Assembly: GCA_023974075.1 (NCBI GenBank)
Contig: JAMFTG010000068.1
Coordinates: 89,501 to 153,500, forward strand
From: Chaenocephalus aceratus
Lineage: Eukaryota; Chordata; Actinopteri; Perciformes; Channichthyidae
DNA: 64,000 nt
Direction: 5' to 3'
Shown: in pieces, positions 1 through 21,318 of the stretch
How the letters are laid out: each line of letters begins with the position of its first letter
Numbering within the stretch: position 1 is the stretch's first letter
Made by a program: the position numbers and the translations under genes
The notes under the pieces: model-generated
Told to the model about the DNA's origin: nothing
The model's database searches: none
Seen by the model: only the letters and a program-made list of their open reading frames with translations

Positions 1-765
1 ACACTGCAGCGGCCGCTCTAAAGTATTCACTGTCCGACTCACACAAGCAGCTGATGCATATCCCCAGTTCCCCTTAGCCTAAGTGAATGTGTGTCAGTCT
101 GAATTGACACTGTTTGGTATCACAACGCTGTTATGAAAGGTTCTCTGGTATAAAACGGGTGATGTTGGCATAGCAACCGAAGCTAAACTGACTACTTGCA
201 TCCGATAGCTGCAATAATACAAAACAACACGTCTGCCTCTCTCCACAATGATCGATAACAGTGAACGGATGGTCAAAGTAAGGTACAAATAAACAGAATC
301 ACACGAAGCCTGGTTAGTGTTGCCTGACTTTATAAAGTGTGTTTATAGGCACTACTGCTTGTAGGCAGGCATGACAGTCGACCCATGTCCAGGGGAGGTG
401 GGTTTAGTTTCCTGCACGCCTCGACGTAAGAGAGACGTAAGCGACGCCACCTCTTAGCTCCGAAGCTCTTGCCTCTAGACCGACAATTTTTTGGAGCTGG
501 AAGATATAAGGATTTAGAATTTTTTTTAAGAAGTTCTATTTTTTCCTCAGAATTATGATTTTTTTCAGATTTCTTTATTTTATCAGAATTTCTATTTGTT
601 TAGAATTCGAACTTTTTTATCCGAATTTTGATTTTTCTTTTCTATATGTTGACTTTTTTAATATAAATTTCGCCTTTTTTCTGAGCATTTTTAAAAAGAA
701 TTTTCACTTTTTCTCAACATCTTTACTATTTCTCAGAATTGTCACTTTTTTTCTTATCATTCTGA
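1..765. other. No gene seen; T-rich spacer
   Basis: No ORF here has homology I recognise. From about 480 to 765 the sequence is T-rich and low-complexity, with recurring TCAGAATTT-like words, which accounts for the short open frames. Confidence 0.6.
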
Positions 766-773
766 TCTTAACC

Positions 774-2039
774 CAGGGTCGTATTCATGGAGTCAACATT
801 GGGGGCGACCAAAAATTCAATAACAATTTGAATACTAATTTCCTGCCATTCTAAAGGAAAATACATAAAAAATCACATTGGATACTTTAAAACCTGTTAA
901 ACCCCATGCCCCTGCCCGTGGGGGCAAAACACAACAATAGTCACGAAACTGTATCTCAGGCATGGGTGTAGGAAGCATCCTCAATGTGGGTGGGACAATT
1001 TGACGGGGGGTGTGGGCGGGTGGGGGACCTAACCTCCTCTAGGGGGGTCCAGGGGCATGCTCCCCCGGGAAGATTTTTTTTTTAAATGTTAAAGTTAAAT
1101 GCATCAATCTGGTGCACTTTGAGAGCAACATTAGGGACTAAATCTATGGATACATCTCAACAACACCCATGTGAAACAGAACTGAACAGATTTACTTTTT
1201 CTTTATGCATATTTTACAAATCACTCCTTTTTAAACTGTAGTATGAGTTGGAATGATTTCATACCTGTTATTCTGTTATTCTCTTATTTTGTATAACTAT
1301 AATGATCATATAAAGGTGTGCCTTGGAAATACTTGTTTTGCATCAATCTTGATACAGGGTACTTATTATATGTTATAGTTTGGATTCCTAAAGCTTTTAG
1401 TCTACTATCCCATCATTCAAGGGTGGTTTTCACAATAAGTAATGGTTTATTTTTGCACGGACTCTATAATTTACATTTGTTTACTATGTTCAATCTGAAT
1501 TTACTTTAAAAACATCTATATTGATATCTATATTATATACTGACACTAGCCCGCCAAACCCTGGCTAACACCTGAAACCAGCTAGCCCACAGCTAGTTAG
1601 CTAAACCGGAGGGTTCATTAACATTACCATTACGAAATAAAATAATATAGATTACTTTAGGGCTAACTGGAAAATATACCAGAACTGATGGAGGGCAAAT
1701 TAAAACATGACTGACCTGCTTGGAGCATCAAGCTAACTGAAGGTGGACTCAGACGTGCAACAGCAAAATACACCCGCGGGTACAAAATAAGGAACCAATT
1801 TATATATGAAAAGAAATATCATGTTGGTGAAGCTCACAATAACAGAAAATATAGATTTTCAAGTATACAAATAACCAAAATAAAGAAGTCATAGAATAGC
1901 AATTTTATTTAAATTAAATAAAAAAATAAAAAAATAAAAACTTTTTTTTTTTACTATTTATTGGGGGGACATTTTGAGTGTATCTGAATATTGGGGGGGA
2001 TGTCCCCCCCCCCCAATGTATATGGTGAATACGGCCCTG
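774..2039. mobile_element. Non-autonomous hAT-type DNA transposon
   Basis: The element starts CAGGGTCGTATTCA and ends TGAATACGGCCCTG, so its ends are inverted repeats. It is flanked by a perfect 8-bp direct repeat, TCTTAACC, at 766-773 and 2040-2047. CAGGG-type ends with an 8-bp target-site duplication are the hallmark of hAT transposons. The 1266-bp interior has no transposase frame, so it must have been moved in trans. G-runs just inside both ends extend the symmetry. Confidence 0.85.
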
Positions 2040-2047
2040 TCTTAACC

Positions 2048-3138
2048 TAAGAGTGTTTGTTAATGCTTGCTGTGTTTGGCATTACTGTGTTTTCCCCCTC
2101 AAAATGTCATAATTCTGCTTTCTATACGATTACAAAACATTACCTGAGCATCTCGTGTGACAGCAGCAAAGTTGTGCTTTTTGTCACATAAATCCATTCA
2201 GGGTGGTAAATTATGTTTGCAGTATTCATACAACATAATCTAATTTCAAAGTTAATTCTCTTTCCATTAAATGTTATGAGACTGTTATTTATGAGCAGAT
2301 GCAGCCCGGCCCCGAACCGACTGAACAAACAGCAGCTGTGGCACCAAACAAACCCAAAGAGGAGGTGAGGAACACTTTGATACGTCAATATGAAATGTGT
2401 TGTTGTCAATGTGCCCATGAGACAACATCAATATACAGATGGGAGCCGCTGGACACGTTAAGTTGATTAATCTGTGTGGGTAAAACTAAAGGGTAATGTC
2501 TGTTCATAAGGGCTTTGGTCATTTTATTTGCAAATCGTCTGACATGTCTGCCCTGTCTGATGACACTGATATGATTAATACGATTTGGACACAAGGAAAC
2601 ATTACTGCGACAGAGATTTTTTACACATTAAAGTGGGTATTTTGAACTCGGTAAAAACAGTACCTGCAACATAACCCAATAATAAGGGTTTGTTTAATAG
2701 TGCAGACATTAAAAGACATACGTGTCGGCTAGATATACCGTATATTAAAAATGTCAGAGAGGTTATGTTCAAGTTAGTGCCATCAACGCCGGGGTGACGA
2801 GATAATCAGGAATCTGAAGGCGTCAGAATTTGTGTCTCCAGTTGTGACCAAAGTTTCTGCAGTTTTTTGATTACATTTCCCAAAGTGACAGATCGAGTGT
2901 TGTTGCCTTCTGAGGAGATGATGAGCAGCGGGTTATCTGCTCTCAGCAGGGGGCGGAGTCTCTCTGCAGAGATCCTGATTGGTCGACGTGAGTCTGCACT
3001 CAGAGGGAGATGCCTTCACTGCCTGAGAGACACTTTGAGTGCTCAAAATGCAAACTTTAAACTAAAGAAGAGACGCCTCCACTCCAGCTTTCACAATAAA
3101 ATGACTTAAAGAAAGTGTTTTTTAATCATACAAAGGAT
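2048..3138. other. Spacer, nothing recognised
   Basis: Short open frames on both strands show no recognisable domain, splice pattern or repeat family. The sequence is unremarkable AT-rich intergenic DNA. Confidence 0.5.
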
Positions 3139-3250
3139 ATTAAAGAGGCCTTATTCTGCTTGTTGGTGTTTTTTCTTTCCTGTAGTGTGTTATATAGATT
3201 TTAGTGCATGTAAATGGTCTGCAAAGTCTAAAATCCCTGTGTTCCCTCGA
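3139..3250 (+). repeat. Fragment of the AAAGAGGCC dispersed element
   Basis: Begins TTAAAGAGGCCTTATTCTGC and runs to CCCTGTGTTCCCTC. The same sequence recurs at 15813 (+), in the inverted copy around 25740-27416, and partly at 10898-11035. It is a dispersed TIR-type repeat, truncated here. Confidence 0.7.
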
Positions 3251-4675
3251 TGTGAATTATCTCTTTATGAATACACATATGTATTTTCCAAAGATAATTT
3301 TTGGAAGTCTTGATAAATTATTGTAACACTCACCTCTGAATTTGAACAGAAAATGAAAGCATTTTTCTTTCTTTTTCTATCAGGGCGTAGAAAAAGTGGT
3401 ATTTATGTAAGCATTGTAATGAAAATGGATCAGAAAGAAAACTGAAAAGGCTTTTTAACAGCTAAGAATTAAAAAGAGGAGGGATGGGAAACAAACAACA
3501 ACAAAAACAAGAGCTAACATGCTATAAAAAAAGGGCCAAATAATTTTCTGAAAGCTTCTGGTGGTAGATTATCGGAAACAAAATGGACAGTTACCCACTG
3601 GATAAAGCATATTTCATTCTGACAACTAACATATCTATGATCTGAGGCGATATGTCATTATCAAATACATCTTCTATAGAATAAAGCAGAACTTTCCACT
3701 GCTGTGAAATCCCCATATGACACCTGCAGCTTAATACAGAAGGCTATTATGCTGTAGGTGGTTCTAATACTGAATTATGTAGGAGTTGAATTAGCTCTCC
3801 TCCAGTGGTATGACTATAATAATCATGTATGCATCAGTGTGTTGAGCTGTGTGACAGGACCAGATCCTCCAGCTCTGAGTTTGGAGCGATGGCGACACCC
3901 TGTGGTTGTTATCAGAGTGGAAGCTATTTGTTTTTATCTGACATGAATCCAACTGTTAAACTCTGTAGATGCAAATAACATTAGCCAACTTCTATAATAC
4001 ATTTCTATATCGTAACGTTTAATAGTTTGGGTGTTTTTTTTAATCTACTTTAGCTGTCTTTATGTATGCACCATGAATACCAAGACACATTCCTCGTATG
4101 TGTCAACGAACCTACTTGGCAAGGAAAGCATGTATGTGCCAAACTTCATTGAAAATCTGACTAAACATCATTTTTCCAAGCTGATTTGCTAAAAAAACCA
4201 TGACTTAAATAACTTAATATTACGCTTCTGCAATCCCGAAAACATGTTCTGGAAAATTCGGCATCGCAATGATGAAATAATAACGTTATAAAAAGGACTC
4301 CTTCTGTAGGAGCAGACACAGTCGTGGTGGCTTAAAGCCCATCTGCTCCGCGCCGTCCGTTAGATGAGCCTGGTCAGATTAATAAGAGAAGGAGTTCAAA
4401 ACACCGGCATACAAGTTATAACAATAATCTGATTTTAATGGTAAAAAGACACAATACGAAAATACAGAGTGCCCTGTAACAGAGCACTCCGGGCTCCCCG
4501 CTCCACTGCCGCGCGATACAGGTATCGGGACCGGCCAGTCAGCAACAGGGGCCTCGTGCATGAATAAACAACAGTATTTATGGACCTTTTGGGGCGGAGA
4601 GTCACTTCTTATCTTCCACCGGACTCCACTCCTTTAATTTCCCAGGGAAGGTTTCACACAAACTATTCTTTCCCA

Positions 4676-4935
4676 AACAATCAAACATTGTACACAGATA
4701 TATTAGTATCAAACATTGTACACAGATATATTAGTATCAAACATTGTACACAGATATATTAGTATCAAACATTGTACACAGATATATTAGTATCAAACAT
4801 TGTACACAGATATATTAGTATCAAACATTGTACACAGATATATTAGTATCAAACATTGTACACAGATATATTAGTATCAAACATTGTACACAGATATATT
4901 AGTATCAAACATTGTACACAGATATATTAGTATCA
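4676..4935 (+). repeat. 28-bp minisatellite, about 9 units
   Basis: Tandem units built around CATTGTACACAGATATATTA with almost no divergence. The corresponding position in the next 2-kb copy (6661-6775) has only about 4 units, so the array changed length after the duplication. Confidence 0.9.
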
Positions 4936-4991
4936 TATTGGGCCCAAAAAGAACCTTGAAAAGGACATGTGTGTGTGTTTGGTAAGAGGAA

Positions 4992-5456
<465 letters not shown>

Positions 5457-6660
5457 AGGGTGTCTGGGAAAGTGTATGTAAGAAGGTTTATATATATAGG
5501 ATTACTTAAACACAGTCCCAAATAATACATGTTCACTTCAATACAGTTCAAGATAATACCCGTTTACTTTAATACAGTTTAGAACAATATCTGTTTGCTT
5601 TACAACTAACATATCTATGATCTGAGGCGATATGTCATTATCGAATACATCTTCTATAGAATAAAGCAGAACTTTCCACTGCTGTGAAATCCCCATATGA
5701 CACCTGCAGCTTAATACAGAAGGCTATTATGCTGTAGGTGGTTCTAATACTGAATTATGTAGGAGTGTAATTAGCTCTCCTCCAGTGGTATGGCTATAAT
5801 AATCATGTATGAATCAGTGTGTTGAGCTGTGTGACAGGACCAGATCCTCCAGCTCTGAGTTTGGAGCGATGGCGACACCCTGTGGTTGTTATCAGAGTGG
5901 AAGCTATTTGTTTTTATCTGACATGAATCCAACTGTTAAACTCTGTAAATGCAAATAACATTAGCCAACTTCTATAATACATTTCTAAATCGTAACGTTT
6001 AATAGTTTGGGTGTTTTTTTTAATCTACTTTAGCTGTCTTTATGTATGCACCATGAATACCAAGACACATTCCTCGTATGTGTCAACGAACCTACTTGGC
6101 AAGGAAAGCATGTATGTGCCAAACTTCATTCAAAATCTGACTAAACATCATTTTTCCAAGCTGATTTGCTAAAAAAAACATGACTTAAATAACTTAATAT
6201 TACGCTTCTGCAATCCCGAAAACATGTTCTGGAAAATTCGGCATCGCAATGATGAAATAATAACGTTATAAAAAGGACTCCTTCTGTAGGAGCAGACACA
6301 GTCGTGGTGGCTTAAAGCGCAGCTCTGCTCCGCGCCGTCCGTTAGATGAGCCTGGTCAGATTAATAAGAGAAGGAGTTCAAAACACCGGCATACAAGTTA
6401 TAACAATAATCTGATTTTAATGGTAAAAAGACACAATACGAAAATACAGAGTGCCCTGTAACAGAGCACTCCGGGCTCCCCGCTCCACTGCCGCGCGATA
6501 CAGGTATCGGGACCGGCCAGTCAGCAACAGGGGCCTCGTGCATGAATAAACAACAGTATATATGGACATATTGGGGCGGAGAGTCACTTCTTATCTTCCA
6601 CCGGACTCCACTCCTTTAATTTCCCAGGGAAGGTTTCACACAAACTATTCTTTCTCAAAC

Positions 6661-6775
6661 AATCAAACATTGTACACAGATATATTAGTATCAAACATTG
6701 TACACAGATATATTAGTATAAAACATTGTACACAGATATATTAGTATCAAACATTGTACACAGATATATTAGTAT
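6661..6775 (+). repeat. 28-bp minisatellite, about 4 units
   Basis: Shorter counterpart of the array at 4676-4935, in the second 2-kb copy. Confidence 0.9.
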
Positions 6776-6833
6776 CATATTGGGCCCAAAAAGAACCTTG
6801 AAAAGGACATGTGTGTGTGTTTGGTAAGAGGAA

Positions 6834-7488
<655 letters not shown>

Positions 7489-8570
7489 AGGGTGTCTGGG
7501 AAAGTGTATGTAAGAAGGTTTATATATATAGGATTACTTAAAAACAGTCCCAAATAATACATGTTCACTTCAATACAGTTCAAGATAATACCCGTTTACT
7601 TTAATACAGTTTAGAACAATATCTGTTTGCTTTACAACTAACATATCTATGATCTGAGGCGATATGTCATTATCGAATACATCTTCTATAGAATAAAGCA
7701 GAACTTTCCACTGCTGTGAAATCCCCATATGACACCTGCAGCTTAATACAGAAGGCTATTATGCTGTAGGTGGTTCTAATACTGAATTATGTAGGAGTGT
7801 AATTAGCTCTCCTCCAGTGGTATGGCTATAATAATCATGTATGAATCAGTGTGTTGAGCTGTGTGACAGGACCAGATCCTCCAGCTCTGAGTTTGGAGCG
7901 ATGGCGACACCCTGTGGTTGTTATCAGAGTGGAAGCTATTTGTTTTTATCTGACATGAATCCAACTGTTAAACTCTGTAGATGCAAATAACATTAGCCAA
8001 CTTCTATAATACATTTCTAAATCGTAACGTTTAATAGTTTGGGTGTTTTTTTTAATCTACTTTAGCTGTCTTTATGTATGCACCATGAATACCAAGACAC
8101 ATTCCTCGTATGTGTCAACGAACCTACTTGGCAAGGAAAGCATGTATGTGCCAAACTTCATTCAAAATCTGACTAAACATCATTTTTCCAAGCTGATTTG
8201 CTAAAAAAAACATGACTTAAATAACTTAATATTACGCTTCTGCAATCCCGAAAACATGTTCTGGAAAATTCGGCATCGCAATGATGAAATAATAACGTTA
8301 TAAAAAGGACTCCTTTCTAACAAGCAAAGGTAGTGTTGAAACAGTACGACCACGCTTCATTCAGAAATCATGCAACAGTAGTTTAGTCTTGCTAATTTGT
8401 TAAGAATCCCCAATCTAAATACATTAAAATGATGCGTTTTCGATTACTAAACCTGTTCTGGAATATTCCGCACTGCAATAATAATAGATTTAATTTGTTA
8501 GCGCTTTTACAGGTATAGTGAAGGGAAAAGAAAAGGAAGGAACAACAAATTAATATATAGTTAAAGTTAA

Positions 8571-8853
8571 AGGTGGGGTAGGTACATTTGAGAAACCGGC
8601 TCGAGATCGCTAGAATTTGAAAATACACACGAACGCGCACATGACCAATGAGGGCACGAGATAAGTTTGGCTGACAGGCAGGTAGGCTGGTTGTACTTTT
8701 TACAGTATCACGGCTTCTACAGATGACATTTTGTTATGGATTTGTTGTCAAAGCACTTCAGATATTCATTGCTATCGGGATGTTGAGAGCATTCCATGGA
8801 ATATAACAAAAAGTGTATCTCGAGCCGGTTTCTGAAACTTACCTACCCCACCT
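8571..8853. mobile_element. AGGTGGGGTAGG TIR element, copy 1
   Basis: Inverted ends AGGTGGGGTAGGTA and TACCTACCCCACCT are flanked by TTAA on both sides (8567-8570, 8854-8857). Homologous copies lie at 31978-32316 and 40935-41311, each also flanked by TTAA. A subterminal inverted CCGGCTCGAG motif is present. This 283-bp copy lacks part of the interior seen in the others. No coding capacity. TTAA flanks suggest piggyBac-type or related mobilisation, though the ends do not start with the usual CCC. Confidence 0.75.
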
Positions 8854-8857
8854 TTAA

Positions 8858-9359
8858 AGTCAAATAATACAAAAACAATCACACATTAAAAGCCAGATTG
8901 AAGAGGTGAGTGTGTTGAAGGTGGTGAGGTCGGTGCAGTCTCTGATGGGTTGGGGGAGTGACTTCCAGAGGGAGGGGGCAGCGACGGAGAAGGAGAGCAA
9001 AGACTGAAAGGAAATTACATCACCTTTCAACAAGCAAACAAGTTACATAAACAAATGAGACTGGAAATACCAGAATAATGTTGTCAAAAATAATTAAAGA
9101 GGTGCACATAACACTAACATCGACATCACTTGTTTGTTAAATGAAGGTTATTTAGATCCAGAATAATCTGAGAGAACCGAAAAATCATACGTTTGTAAAG
9201 GAAGTTTGGTTTAAAATCGAGCATTAGCCGGTCCCACAATATAATTAATGCTATAAATGTATTTAAAGATAATAAAAACACATATTAAGGAACATTAACC
9301 TGCGTTTCTATAACTATCTGTGGGCGTTTCGGCCTCTGCTCCAGCTGTTTCTGTAGCAC
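8858..9359. other. Spacer upstream of sc5d
   Basis: No gene seen. 8890-9010 (AGTGACTTCCAGAGGGAGG and neighbours) resembles a dispersed fish repeat; the rest is AT-rich. Confidence 0.4.
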
Positions 9360-9547
9360 CATGATCAGATCCACCAGTGGGCCAATCAGAAACCATAACA
9401 AGCCTGCCGTGATGAGGAACTGCACGCTGATTGGACGCCACTTCTATGACGTACCGATAAACTCCGCTGTGGTTGGTCACTTGCTCGCTTTTACCTTAGT
9501 GCACATCCTCTTCACTGTTGTACCGGAATACGAGCAACAAACACAAG
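9360..9547 (+). promoter_or_regulatory. sc5d: Probable sc5d promoter and non-coding first exon
   Basis: A GC-richer patch carries a CCAAT box (9382-9386), an inverted CCAAT (9430-9434) and a good splice donor (CAAG then GTACAG, at 9547/9548). The first coding exon starts 8 nt after an acceptor at 10618, so an upstream non-coding exon is expected. CCAAT/NF-Y boxes are common next to sterol-responsive elements, but I see no convincing SRE. Inference from position only. Confidence 0.4.
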
Positions 9548-10618
9548 GTACAGTGCGAATTTAACTTTATATACATTAAAATAAAGACAGAGCACTTTGT
9601 TAATAACCTTTTAATACCTCGTGATGCTGCATTTGGTGTTCGTTAATGCTTATAAATACATATATTTACCTTTACGTAACGGCGAGTCAGGAATAACGTT
9701 ACATACAATATGACAGTCACAGATGTAATGTAGCTGCTCGTGCAGATAATCAATGTGTGATATTTACATTGTTATTGGCTTTAAAATGTGTTGTATGTAT
9801 TGTATTAATTGCTTGCATTGTGTGATACAATTGTGAAGTGTTGGAAAATGGTCACTTTCCAGGGATCAGAATCCAGAAGTCAAGGTCCATCTGCACAATA
9901 AATCAGAACCAGCATACACAATGAATACAGTACACACATCATTGTATATTAGGTGTATCAATGCTTGTGTTAGAGAAACATTCACAGTTTTAAAGGAAGG
10001 TGTCAAAGTGTTTGGATCAAGTCAAAATGCTATATTTAACTTCACATGATTCGCTAATAAAAGATATCCAGAGAAATCCTTAACAAGAGGGTTTGAAATT
10101 GTTAATACATGTGAAAGTGTAATTGCACTGAAGAAGACGGAGTGGAAAGTTTTGCAAGTTTTTATTTGGCTATGACTTTTAGATCTCAAATCTATGTAGA
10201 AATACAACATTGCTCTCTTTTAATACATATTAAGAAACATGTATTCTTTAAAATACATTTGAGAAAGTCTCCATTTCAGGTCCACTTCTCTTATTTATGT
10301 CAACAGCAGATGGAGTTTGTCCAGTGTAATACATATAAAGACACATTTTAAAGCTATAAGCTGTAATAAAACCTGACATGTAGATAAATGTTTGTTTTAT
10401 AACAAAGATTATTCTGATTATTAAAATGAGCTCATTATGTCTTTCAGTTGATCTGCTATCTTTAAAACCTAAAAACATCTGATAATTGGTGTACAAATAT
10501 TGAATGGACTGAACCCAGGTATCATTTCTCTTTAATAAATTAAATTCAAACTAACAGCAGTGCTTTCTGGGAAATGTAGTGTTCTCAACAAGTGTGTGCT
10601 CTCTTTCTCTCGTTACAG
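9548..10618 (+). other. Putative sc5d intron 1
   Basis: AT-rich DNA ending in a pyrimidine-rich acceptor (CTCTCGTTACAG). No exon or recognised repeat seen inside it. Confidence 0.4.
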
Positions 10619-10626
10619 ATCTCACC

Positions 10627-17440
<6,814 letters not shown>

Positions 17441-17503
17441 TTTGAAAGATAAGTGGTGATTATTTTTGTAAAGACAATGGGCTGAACTTAGATACTCCTC
17501 AAC

Positions 17504-17757
17504 AAACTACCATATGATGATACGACACTACAGTTCAGTACAGTACGGTAAAGTACGGTACAGTATAATACCGTTTAGTACGGTACGGTATAATACAGCA
17601 CACTATGGTAAAGTACAATACATTACGGTATAACACAGTACATTACGGTACAGTTCAGTACGGTACGGTACGATACAGTGTTATACAGTACGGTATAATA
17701 CAATACATTACAGTTCAGTACGGTTCAGTACGGTACGATACTTGACCGTACAGTAAT
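17504..17757. repeat. Degenerate GTACGGTACA-type repeat
   Basis: Imperfect 5-bp and 10-bp words (CAGTA, CGGTA, CATTA) repeated for about 250 bp just after the sc5d stop codon. Confidence 0.85.
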
Positions 17758-18570
17758 GATGCTTTATTGTCGGACCAAGTCTGAAATATTTCTTGCATCA
17801 CAGCATCTCCATTTGCAGCATCAACAAGGACAAATAATAAGACGAATATGTTCAAGACCCTTTAACGCACATTTGATCTGGGATTTAGTTTCACCATTTA
17901 CCGGAGCACAAAAGAACCCAGGAAATTAACATTTTAAACATAATTTAATGGACATTTTGTGCGAGTCAAACATGTTTTTCCCGAGCCGCTAACCGCTCAG
18001 AGCTTTTAATTGACCGAGGTTTGAACACATCTGTAAAACTGGTCCAAACTGGTGCAGATACTTTAGATAATGTCGAAGCCTAATGCCAACATTTTGTATG
18101 GAAGGAAACGGACATTTAACATAACATAATCACTGAACACAATGTGTTCAAGACACTTTAACGGACATTTAATCTGGGATTTAACTCTGTATTTAATTGT
18201 AGGAGTTACTTCAGTCTAGATATTGTTAACATAGGGTTTCTCAAATGGGTTGACGTCGATCTTTGGGCAGATTTTCATTTTGTCGAGTGGTTTTAAACAC
18301 GCCTGTTTGCTCTCCTGGCTCCAAAATGGTGGAACAGCTCCCCGTTGATATGAAGGACAGCAGAACGTCTACATTTCTTCCAACTTAGACTGAAAATCAA
18401 ATGCTCAAACATGTGTTTCGTTCTTGTGATTTGGATAGAAGCGTCAGCTAAATGTAATGTAATGTAAACGCATGTATACCTGCCAAATATGCTGTTGTGA
18501 GATTTCAAATACTAGTCAACAGATCTAAGTGTCCTTGGGTAAAATACTTAACCCCAAATTGCTTCATGTC
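17758..18570. other. 3' flank of sc5d, nothing recognised
   Basis: AT-rich DNA with no recognisable coding exon or repeat family. It may include sc5d 3' UTR. Confidence 0.4.
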
Positions 18571-18574
18571 CACA

Positions 18575-19540
18575 GGACTGCAGATGGATGGATGGATGGA
18601 TGGATTGATGGATAGATGGATGGATGGATGGATAGATGGATGGATAGATGAATGGATGGATGGATGGATAGATGGATAGATGGATAGAGAGATAGATGGA
18701 TGGATGGATAGGTAGATAGATGGATGGATAGATGGATGGATGGATAGATGGATGGATAATGGATAGAAAGATAGATGGATGGATGGATAGATGGATAGAT
18801 GATGGATAGATTGATGGATTGATGGATGGATTGATGGATGGATGGATGGATGGATGGATAGATGGATGGATAGATGGATGGATAGATGAATGGATAGATG
18901 GATGGATGGATGGATAGCTGGATGGATAGATAGGTAGATAGAGAGATGGATGGATGGATGGATGGATAGATGGATAGCTGGATGGATAGATAGATAGATA
19001 GATAGGTAGATAGTAGGATAGAGAGATAGGTAGATAGATGGATGGATATGGATGGATAGATGGATAGCTGGATGGATAGATAGATAGATAGGTAGATAGA
19101 TTGGATAGAGAGATAGGTCGATAGATGGATGGAGGAATAGATGAATGGATGGATGGATGGATAGATGGATAGCTGGATGGAAAGATAGGTAGATTGATGG
19201 ATAGATAGATGGATGGATGGATGGATAGATGATGGATGGATGGATGGATAGATAGAGTGGATAGCTGGATGGATAGATAGATGGATTGATGGATAGATGG
19301 ATGGATGGATAGATGGATAGCTGGATGGATAGATAGGTAGATAGATGGATTGATGGATAGATGGATGGATGGATAGATGGATGAATGGATGGATGGATGG
19401 ATAGATGGATAGCTGGATGGATAGATAGGTAGATAGATGGATAGAGAGATAGATAGATGGATGGATAGATGGATAGCTGGATGGATAGATAGATAGATAG
19501 ATGGATGGATAGAGAGATAGGTAGATAGATGGATAGATTA
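18575..19540 (+). repeat. GGAT/AGAT tetranucleotide array
   Basis: Nearly 1 kb of interleaved GGAT, AGAT, GATT and GGTA words with a recurring higher-order block containing GATAGCTGGATGGATAGATA. The long minus-strand Ser-Ile-His-Pro frame is an artefact. Confidence 0.97.
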
Positions 19541-20069
19541 AAATAAGAAGTCAAAGTATGCACTGTAAGTCCCTTTGGATGTATTAGCATGTAGCATGTT
19601 AGCATGATTTAATTAGAAGCAGGCGTTGGGATCAATATATTCCTTGATGCACCGAACAAAGCCAACAAGCAAGAAGCAGACGGACATCAATAAATAAGAG
19701 TTTTGAGCAAGAGACGTCAGTAAATGGGAGTTTCATAATTTAACATTGAGTTTTTAATTCATATTGAATCTTAGAATGTCGCAAATGAACACCTTTCTTT
19801 AAGGTATTTTTCAAATAGTAGAAGATTAAATCCTCAGATTCCTGTTCATTTCATGTCTGCTCTGTCTGTTGAGGTGATAACATCCTCATTACTGTGAGAA
19901 TAAAACACCTTTCCTCCTGTTGCTGTTTTATGTGCTTTGACTGACTAAGTGCAATTACTTTTCTGGATATAAATAATAATGATGAATACTTTGTCCACGG
20001 TTTCAGTTTTTAAATGTGTTTTCATTGAGAGTGAGGGTTCATTCCTGTCCATGAAAGGAGTCATTTCAC
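19541..20069. other. Spacer, nothing recognised
   Basis: AT-rich sequence without exons or known repeats that I can identify. Confidence 0.4.

Positions 20070-21318
<1,249 letters not shown>

Noticed and set aside
4379..4561. Identical 60-codon frames at 4379 and 6361 as a conserved gene
   Set aside because: Identity is explained by the tandem DNA duplication; no start context, splice or homology support.
18505..19605. Ser-Ile-His-Pro protein of 366 codons, and the similar one at 25820-27250
   Set aside because: Tetranucleotide microsatellites.
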